From Pithys albifrons albifrons (lineage: Eukaryota; Chordata; Aves; Passeriformes; Thamnophilidae), in contig NC_092459.1 in assembly GCF_047495875.1 (NCBI RefSeq), forward strand, positions 120,544,377 to 120,608,376: a stretch of 64,000 nucleotides of DNA. The letters are read 5' to 3'. This document shows positions 56,995 to 64,000 of this stretch, one piece after another. The notes under the pieces are model-generated. The model worked only from the letters and a program-made list of their open reading frames with translations, made no database searches and had not been told where the DNA came from. How positions within the stretch are numbered: position 1 is the first letter of the stretch; each line of letters starts with the position of its first letter. The translations under genes and the position numbers were made by a program.

Positions 56995-57515
56995 CTTCAG
57001 GTGGTCAGTTGTGGGCTTCAGGTGGTCAGTTGTGGGCTTCAGGTGGTCAGTTGTGGGCTTCAGGTGGTCAGTTGTGGGCTTCAGGTGGTCAGTTGTGGGC
57101 TTCAGGTGGTCAGTTGTGGGCTTCAGGTGGTCAGTTGTGGGCTTCAGGTGGTCGTTGTGGGCTTCAGGTGGTCGTTGTGGGCTTCAGGTGGTCATTGTGG
57201 GCTTCAGGTGGTCATTGTGGGCTTCAGGTGGTCATTGTGGGCTTCAGGTGGTCATTGTGGGCTTCAGGTGGTCATTGTGGGCTTCAGGTGGTCATTGTGG
57301 GCTTCAGGTGGTCATTGTGGGCTTCAGGTGGTCATTGTGGGCTTCAGGTGGTCATTGTGGGCTTCAGGTGGTCATTGTGGGCTTCAGGTGGTGAGTTACT
57401 GAGTTCAGGTGGTGAGTTACTGAGTTCAGGTGGTGAGTTACTGAGTTCAGGTGGTCAGCTATGGAGTTCAGGTGGTGAGTTACTGACCTCAGGTGTTCAG
57501 TTACTGAGTTCAGGG
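56995..57515. repeat. Minisatellite, 20/21-bp unit (GGGCTTCAGGTGGTCATTGT), about 25 copies
   Basis: Three blocks in order: about eight 21-bp copies with GTCAGTTGTGG, then two with GTCGTTGTGG and about ten 20-bp copies with GTCATTGTGG, then five with GAGTTACTGAGTTCAG. Sharp block boundaries suggest successive local expansions. Confidence 0.96.
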
Positions 57516-58259
57516 GCCTGGCCTTGGGAATGCACCCATTGGTGTCTGACAGATTCACGTGCCAGGTGTCACCTCCTGCCCTTGTAACCAAGGGCATGGC
57601 ACCTGTTCTTCCTCACCACCAAACCCCGCCGGTGGGTGAGTCCCCGAGGTAACCACCTCAACTGCTCTTCTTAAACTCCTTTACTCTTGCAGATCTGGAC
57701 TAAGTGTCTGAACTGGGATCATCAGAATGTTGGTAGCTGTATCTCCATGTTTGCAGCTCCTTGGGCAGCAGCCTTGATCTCACACCTTCCCAGGCTGTGT
57801 CTCATCTTCTCCTCCTCCACCTGCCTGCTCTGGATGGGATTGCTGTGGCATAACGAGCCCAACTGTCACCCCCATCCACCTGCACGTGGCAGGAGGAGCC
57901 TGTGCCTCTGTCAGTCAGGAGGAGCTCAGCTGTGCAGCTGCCTGAGGCTGGGCAGGGGAGTCCCTCCCAGGCTCCCCAGTCCTTCAGTGAAGTGCTTTCA
58001 TCTCTGCAGAACTTTTTGATCTTGCCTGTACACAACAAAGTTATTTATTTAGTTATTTCAGCTACTCGAGTTTCTGGTGAAAGCAAAGGTATGTCTGGTT
58101 CTTTGGGATTTATACTTGGTGTGTCTGGGGCAGCACAGACCAGGAATGTGAGTTCTGTGGAAGGTCTGCTGCATCTCATTGCTGCTTTGGTGAGCAGAGG
58201 TGCTGGTGGGTTGTGTGGGGGTGGGCTCAGAAACTGCCCCTGCACCAGTGTTGGACTGG

Positions 58260-58974
58260 TGGTGTCTGCCCCGCTGGGGCACCTGTCCCGGCCCCAGCTG
58301 GGGCACCTGTCCCGGCCCCAGGGTGCACCTGTCCCGCCCCCAGGGTGCACCTGTCCCGGCCCTAGCTGGGGCACCTGTCCCGTCCCCAGGGGGCACCTGT
58401 CCCGGCCCCCAGCTGGGGCACCTGTCCCGGCCCCCAGCTGGGGCACCTGTCCCGGCCCCCAGCTGGGGCACCTGTCCCGGCCCCCAGCTGGGGCACCTGT
58501 CCCGCCCCCAGGGTGCACCTGTCCCGGCCCTAGCTGGGGCACCTGTCCCGGCCCCCAGGGGGCACCTGTCCCGGCCCTAGCTGGGGCACCTGTCCCGGCC
58601 CTAGCTGGGGCACCTGTCCCGGCCCCCAGGGGGCACCTGTCCCGGCCCCCAGGGGGCACCTGTCCTGGCCCCAGCTGGGGCACCTGTCCCGGCTCCAGGG
58701 GGCACCTGTCTCAGCCCCAGGGGGCACCTGTCCCGGCCCCAGCTGGGGCACCTGTCCCGGCCCCCAGGGGTCACCTGTCCCGCCCTCAGGGGTCACCTGT
58801 CCCGGCCCCAGCTGGGTCACCTGTCCCACCCCCAGCTGGGTCACCTGTCCCACCCCCAGCTGGGGCACCTGTCCCGACCCCAGCTGGGGCACCTGTCCCG
58901 ACCCCCAGCTGGGGCACCTGTCCCGGCCCCGGGGGTCACCTGTCCCGGCCCCAGGGGGCACCTGTCCCAGCCCC
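58260..58974. repeat. Minisatellite, 22-25-bp unit (GGGGCACCTGTCCCGGCCCC), about 30 copies
   Basis: The constant part is CACCTGTCCCGGCCC, with linkers CCAGCTGGGG, CAGGGGG, CCAGGGTG or TAGCTGGGG. It ends exactly at the retroviral env remnant. Confidence 0.95.
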
Positions 58975-59433
58975 ATTTTGCAGAACTACACGAGACAAAC
59001 TGTGGACCTCTTCTTTCAAAGCTGTAATAGCATCTGTGGTTTTATCTTGGAGGTTTTCGAGGATAGCTGAGATGTTGACAACTGCTTTTTCTAATTCACT
59101 TACTCCTAAGGATGGAATTGCAGCTCTGACTATGCTGTGGAAAAGTGTGGGACGATCTATAAGGGGATTATTGGTTCTCCTTACCCTTTTGGGATAGATT
59201 CTTCCCCACTCTTCCTGTTCATCAATTTAGCCAAGGATTGTTATGTTTGGTATCACAGCTCCTAAAGTGCAGACCCTGTCTTTATTGAGGGGTAAAACTT
59301 TCCAGGCTTCATTTTCACAGATCCAGTACCACCCTGAGCCCTGTTTAGGGACTATTCTCCAGGGTCGTGCTGCCATTTTTATCACCATCTTTGGGGTTAA
59401 CCCTTTGGTAGCTGTGTTGGGTGCCCAGGTCAC
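58975..59433 (-). pseudogene. Endogenous retrovirus env fragment (SU-TM junction), inactivated
   Basis: The minus strand holds one frame of about 150 codons resembling retroviral envelope around the surface/transmembrane boundary: a Trp-rich stretch, a basic RVRR furin-like site, and a Leu/Val/Ile heptad segment ending close to a VLQN motif. It is dead: a TAA stop interrupts the frame at 59229-59227, both ends are cut by minisatellites, and no LTR, gag, pol or remaining env is nearby. The AT content differs sharply from its surroundings. The retroviral class cannot be fixed from this piece; a gammaretrovirus-like env is a guess. Confidence 0.7.
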
Positions 59434-60078
59434 CCCTTGGGCTGCAGTGCTGGGGCTGGCAGGGGGTGTTTGGTGCCCAGGTCACCCCTTGGGCTGCAGT
59501 GCTGGGGCTGGCAGGGGGTGTTTGGTGCCCAGGTCACCCCTTGGGCTGCAGTGCTGGGGCTGGCAGGGGGTGTTTGGTGCCCAGGTCACCCCTTGGGCTG
59601 CAGTGCTGGGGCTGTCAGGGGGTGTTTGGTGCCCAGGTCACCCCTTGGGGCTGGCAGGGTGTGTTTGGTGCCCAGGTCACCCCTTGGGTTGCAGTTCTGG
59701 GGCTGGCAGGGGGGTGTTTGGTGCCCAGGTCACCCCTTGGGCTGCAGTGCTGGGACTGTCAGGGGGTGTTTGGTGCCCAGGCCACCCCTTGGGGCTGGCA
59801 GGGGGTGTTTGGTGCCCAGGTCACCCCTTGGGGCTGGCAGGGTGTGTTTGGTGCCCAGGACACCCCTTGGGCTGCAGTGCTGGGACTGTCAGGGGGTGTT
59901 TGGTGCCCAGGACACCCCTTGGGGCTGGCAGGGGGTGTTTGGTGCCCAGGTCACCCCTTGGGGCTGGCAGGGGGTGTTTGGTGCCCAGGTCACCCCTTGG
60001 GCTGCAGTGCTGGGACTGTCAGGGGGTGTTTGGTGCCCAGGACACCCCTTGGGGCTGGCAGGGGGTGTTTGGTGCCAG
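59418..60078. repeat. Minisatellite, about 34/52-bp units, about 15 copies
   Basis: The long unit contains GGTGTTTGGTGCCCAGGTCA and CCCCTTGGGCTGCAGTGCTG. Shorter copies skip the CTGCAGTGCT segment and read CCCCTTGGGGCTGGCAGGG. The left end overlaps the env remnant, sharing GGTGCCCAGGTCA with it. Confidence 0.94.
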
Positions 60079-60221
60079 CAGTGGCAGAGCTGCCTGCCCT
60101 GGGGCAGGCTGGGCAGGCTGGCTGAGCACACTCTGGGAAATGTGGGATTATTTTGTGTTTGCACTGGAACAAACCAGGTTCTCCAGCAGAAAATCACCCA
60201 CATCCTTCTGCAGCAACGGGA

Positions 60222-60302
60222 TCCAGTGGAAGGTGTCCCTGCCCGTGGAGCTTTAAGGACTCTCCCAACCCAAACCATTCTGGGATTCAGTGATTCTGTG
60301 GC
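60222..60302 (+). mobile_element. CR1 3' end, short remnant
   Basis: GGAAGGTGTCCCTGCCCGTG, GAGCTTTAAGGACTCTCCCA, then AACCATTCTGGGATTCAGTG and ATTCTGTG, the CR1 3' terminus. Confidence 0.8.
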
Positions 60303-61576
60303 ACTGAATTGAGTGGCTGAATCTCTTTAATGACCTGCACAGCACCTGCCTCTTTGGTAAAGCTGCTGCTTTTCCTGAATGAATTCACTTCCCTTCGTTT
60401 GTGTATTGACTGTCTTGTCCATCTGCTCAGTATAAATTAGGCAGGGTAAGTGTTGACTTGAGTTTTATTTTTATGTAATTTGAGGACAAAATTACCATTT
60501 ACAGCAAGTAGTGACAAATTTTGTGTTTCATAAATAGCAGTTTGTGTGAAAGCAGCTTTTGGTTCCCTGTTTATTTTGTAGCTAACAAATCCAGCTTCAG
60601 CAGGGTGAGCCGTGCAAGGAGCCTGATTTAATTGGCTGTAATTGCACGGAGTTCAATGACAGCCACGTGGTTTAGAGCTGAATTCCAGCTGTGGGCTGTG
60701 GAGTGCAGACCTTTCCCTGCCGTGGTTTCAGGTGAGGGGTCCTGGTGATGGGAGGCACAGGGAGACAGGCCTGTCCCAGGCCATCCCTCCCTAAGGACAG
60801 GTGGGGCAGAGCTCTGCTGCCTGGCCAGAGTCAGTTCAGTCCACTGGAAAATGAAAGGTGTAATGGCAGGGAATTAAATCAGCCCCAAACCCGGAATTAA
60901 GGGGCACTGAGCAGAGATCGTTGCTGCATGGGAACAGCCCTGAACTAAGTTCTGTTTCTTGGTAGAGCTTCATTTCCTTTTTTTCCCCCTTGGTACCTTA
61001 AGAATAAAAACCTTATTGTCTCCTTTGTCTCTTGGTATGCATAAACCATCACTGAAATAGTTCCTTTGTTCGTTTCCTTTTGTTTTGTTTGTGGGAGCCT
61101 TGTGTAAGGTTGAGCTGCTGGAATAACAAAATGATCAAGTTTCTTTTTGCTGGAAGAAGTAACGGGCTGTGTTGAAGCTGTGCTTGGGCCCAGAGCCCTC
61201 GGGGACAGTGTAGGTGGTGTCAGCAGGAAGCTGGACCTTTTTTCTGAGCTGAGATTTTTTTACATGTGAATTTGAACTGTCCTTTCATGTGACTTCCCAG
61301 ACTCCTTCCCGGGGAGAGTGTGGGTGAGACTGTGCAGTGAGAGCTCACAGGACACACTTGCAGGGGGATTTGGAGAGAGCTGAAGGCAGCTGGGCAGGCA
61401 GGAGGAGGTTTCATAACTGCTTTTGGCCTGAGAAGTGGCTCCTGTCCCTGTTGCATGTGAGGGGTGACTGCCCCAGATTGGTAAAACACATAAATGCTTC
61501 CATGGGGTATGTGCCAATGGGATGGTGCCAAACTGTTCAGTGGTGCCCAGCAACAGGACAAGGAGCAGTGGCCATG

Positions 61577-61805
61577 AACTAAACTACAAGTCTCACCTCC
61601 ACATGAGGGAGAACTTCTTTCCATGATGGGTGGCAGAGCCTGGCACAGCTGCCCAGGGAGGGTGTGGAGTCTCCCTCTCTGGGGACATTCCCAACCCACC
61701 AGGTGTGTTCCTGTGTCACCTGCTCCAGGTGACCCTGCCCTGGCAGGGGTGGGACTGGGTGATCTCCAGAGGGCCCTTCCAACCCCTGCTGTTCTGGGAT
61801 TCTCC
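61577..61805 (+). mobile_element. CR1 LINE fragment, 3' end
   Basis: ACATGAGGGAGAACTTCTTT, GCACAGCTGCCCAGGGAGGG and GACTGGGTGATCTCCAGAGG, ending CCAACCCCTGCTGTTCTGGG. It is the less GC-rich CR1 type. Confidence 0.88.
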
Positions 61806-62299
61806 CTGAGCCTCCGTCATTGTGTGGGATCTCAGTGGGTGCCAGATCCTCCCTCTGTTCCCAGCTGTGCCTGGGACACCTGCACTGAGCAGGTGGAAGG
61901 TGTTGGACTCCCAGCTCTGGGAATGGCAGTGGCTGCCCAGGATCCAGCACCTGCCTCCATTTCACTGGGAAACACTCCTGGCCCTGGTTATCTCCCGACC
62001 TTTGCCCGGGCCTGATGTGGAGAGCTGGCATGGCAACCAAACCAGCAGATCAGAGCTGTGCCACGGGGCCTTGGCCCACTGGCTGCAGCTCTGGGAGCTG
62101 CCCTGGCCGTGGGGTGACCTGTGGGCTGTGCCACTGGAGCTGCTCAGCATTCCCTGCAGGGCTCAGGGGCAGCCAGAGCTCACCCAGAGCCCCTGCCCTG
62201 CTCTTTGCCACAGGTGGGGAACCACCTTGTTCCTTTGTGCTGCCTCAGCCTCTCCCCAGGCAAAATCACCAGTGCTGTGGTTGTTAATCCACCAACACT

Positions 62300-62840
62300 A
62301 CCCTTGGAAGGGGCTGCCCAGGGAGGGTTGGAGTGCCCAGCCCTGGAGGTGCCCAAGGCAGGACTGGCCGTGGCACTGAGTGCTCTGGGCTGGGGGACAA
62401 GGTGGGCATTGGGCACAGGGTGGGCTCCATGGGCTGGGAGGGCTTTGCCAAGGTGGGCATCGGGCACAGGGTGGGCTCCCTGGGCTGGGAGGGCTTTGCC
62501 AAGGTGGGCATCAGGCACAGGGTGGGCTCCCTGGGCTGGGAGGGCTTTGCCAAGGTGGGCATCGGGCACAGGGTGGGCTCCATGGGCTGGGAGGGCTTTG
62601 CCAAGGTGGGCATCGGGCACAGGGTGGGCTCCATGGGCTGGGAGGGCTTTGCCAAGGTGGGCATCGGGCACAGGGTGGGCTCCATGGGCTGGGAGGGCTT
62701 TGCCAAGGTGGACATTGGGCACAGAGTGGGCTCCATGGGCTTGGAGGGCTTTGCCAAGGTGGGCATCGGGCACAGGGTAGACTTGATGACCTTGGAGGGC
62801 TTTTCCAACCCAAATTCTCCTGTGATTTTGTGATTGAGTT
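62300..62840 (+). mobile_element. CR1 element carrying a 51-bp tandem array (locus G, 8 copies)
   Basis: The body is short (from CCCTTGGAAGGGGCTGCCCA), followed by eight 51-bp repeats (62400-62805). The 3' end (ACCTTGGAGGGCTTTTCCAA, CCTGTGATTTTGTGATTGAG) is the best preserved of the family. It is the longest array in the window, with variants CCCTGGG, GTGGACATTG and GGCTTGGAGG. Confidence 0.92.
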
Positions 62841-63282
62841 GCTGAGGCCTGGCCACATGTGCCTCTGTCCCTCCTGTGAGCAGGGAGGGGGTGATGCCTC
62901 TCAGGGACAGGTTGACAGGACCAGGTTGGTTTGAGCTGTTGTGGGTTTGGCTTTGGTCCCTTGAGACCCTCCAGCCCCCCAGGCAGGCACCTCCAACTGA
63001 TGGGTTTGGGCTCCTGAGTGTCTCCCCTGGAGGAGCTGTCACTGTCACTGTCACTCACAGCAAAGTTGCATTCTGTGCTAATCTGTGCAAATAAACCTCG
63101 TTAGTGGCAGTTTGTGCCCAGGTCAGTGTTTCAGTATCTGCAGCAGTTGGAGTGAGGGAGCTGGAACTGGAGGGAGATGGAACTGGAGGGAGCTGAAACT
63201 CGAGGCAGATGGAGAGCTCTTGCCAAGTCCCCTCTTGTCATCATTAAATAAGGAAGAGACCTTTGGAAACACCCATGTGATG

Positions 63283-63352
63283 GGACCAGGTGTGTGCTCA
63301 GAGGGACCAGGTGTGTGCTCAGAGGGACCAGGTGTGTGCTCACAGGTACCAG
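63283..63352. repeat. Short tandem repeat, 21-bp unit, about 3 copies
   Basis: GGGACCAGGTGTGTGCTCAG repeated three times, the last with a CACAGG ending. Confidence 0.88.
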
Positions 63353-64000
63353 GGCCTTTCCCACCTCCTGATCACTTGGATTTTAATTCCAGGTGGGGGT
63401 TGCAAAGCCCTTCACATTGAAATCCATCTCTCAGGCATGTGAACAGCACTGGTTGAGGAGCAGCAGCACTGTGGAATTCCACATGGGTTGATGCTCTTTG
63501 CTTCCTTACAGCCCTGTGGCTTCCCAGACCTAAATGTGTGGGTATAATTTGTACTTTTTAGAAGAGAAAATCTTGTTGCTTGTGTTCCAGCTGATAAAAG
63601 GATTTACATCTGCAGGTGCCCAGGGTGTAATAGCAAGGTAATGGACTGCTCCCTGTTGGAGGTGCAACAAAAGAGGTCTCAAGGTTTGTTCCTGAAGGAT
63701 TAATATTTTAAATGAAGGTGAGAAGAGCTGGAGGGTTGGGAGGTCCCTGGTGCTGTGGAGCTGCTGCAGCCTGGTGTGTGGGGAACACTCAGTTCCCACT
63801 GCCCCCTCTCTTCCTTATTTCCCTTCTTTAATCTTTTATTAATACTGCCCCAAAGTGCTCTTAAAGAACTTCTGGTAGAAATACTGACTGGTCATGGTTT
63901 CCTTCAGAATTCATTTGTGATTTCAATAAAAATCTCGGGATGGTGGTTGAGGAGGTTCCAAGTGAGGCTTGTAGAGAGAGGCAGTTTGGTTTAGCCTTGC

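Larger units (their letters stand above)
46090..64000 (+). other. RAB10: RAB10 intron 1 (5' part, open at the right edge)
   Basis: No match to the next RAB10 segment (IDFKIKTVEL, WDTAGQERF) was recognised. Mammalian RAB10 intron 1 is also tens of kilobases long. Besides the repeats listed, 46930-48990, 49680-50085, 52340-53130, 53320-54080, 54800-55525, 55750-56990, 57520-58255, 60310-61570, 61810-62280 and 62850-64000 look like single-copy intron without genes I can support. The segment 60590-60690 is an AT-rich patch with TTTAATTGGCTGTAATTGCA and CCACGTGG. Confidence 0.8.

Noticed and set aside
58000..60310. LTRs or other proviral genes around the env remnant
   Set aside because: Both sides are minisatellite. 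No terminal repeat pair, primer binding site, polypurine tract, gag or pol sequence was seen.
46090..64000. Search for RAB10 exon 2
   Set aside because: No stretch encoding the switch I-switch II segment (IDFKIKTVEL, WDTAGQERF) was seen. The window most likely ends inside intron 1.

Overview
This 64 kb window comes from a bird, most probably a songbird. CR1 retroposon fragments are found throughout, always with the avian CR1 3' end. A tRNA-Ile-headed SINE with a CR1-like tail (TguSINE1 type, known from passerines) lies at the left edge. The sequence is very GC-rich and packed with minisatellites. Three conserved vertebrate genes can be read: ASXL2, KIF3C and RAB10. Their order is the same as in the mammalian block (human 2p23), with ASXL2 and KIF3C on the minus strand and RAB10 on the plus strand.

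Layout. (1) 1-14075 is the 5' part of ASXL2 intron 1, filled with CR1 fragments and minisatellites. (2) 14076-14132 is ASXL2 coding exon 1 (19 codons) in a CpG island with YY1-type ATGGCGGC motifs. (3) 14.7-16.4 kb is the short ASXL2-KIF3C interval, mostly CR1 and a 15-bp repeat field. (4) 16365-33494 is the complete KIF3C gene. Eight coding exons join in frame to 750 codons plus stop, followed by a 3' UTR of about 3.1 kb ending at an AATAAA. Most introns carry a minisatellite or microsatellite array, several within tens of bases of a splice site. (5) 33.5-33.85 kb is the KIF3C CpG promoter, followed upstream by a 2 kb field of 27-bp repeats. (6) 36-45.4 kb is intergenic: repeats, some unique sequence, and an orphan CpG island at 44.1-44.35 kb with two CRE sites, a CCAAT box, a GC box and a CTCF-like core. 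(7) 45.48-46.09 kb is the RAB10 promoter, with two perfect CREs, and coding exon 1 (42 codons plus 1 nt). (8) 46090-64000 is RAB10 intron 1, holding CR1 copies, hairpin-forming CR1 derivatives, five large minisatellites and a broken endogenous retrovirus env fragment. No further RAB10 exon was recognised.

KIF3C is a kinesin-2 motor subunit, RAB10 a small GTPase of exocytic and recycling traffic, and ASXL2 a chromatin regulator partnering BAP1. They share a conserved neighbourhood rather than a pathway. The most unusual features are a CR1 family carrying an expandable 51-bp array at seven loci, repeat arrays adjoining KIF3C splice donors, a KIF3C motor lacking the glycine-rich loop-11 insert of mammals, and the orphan CpG island. 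Coordinates of exons come from reading splice signals and codon phase by eye. Repeat boundaries are approximate. Most long open frames in the window are repeat arrays without stops, not genes.
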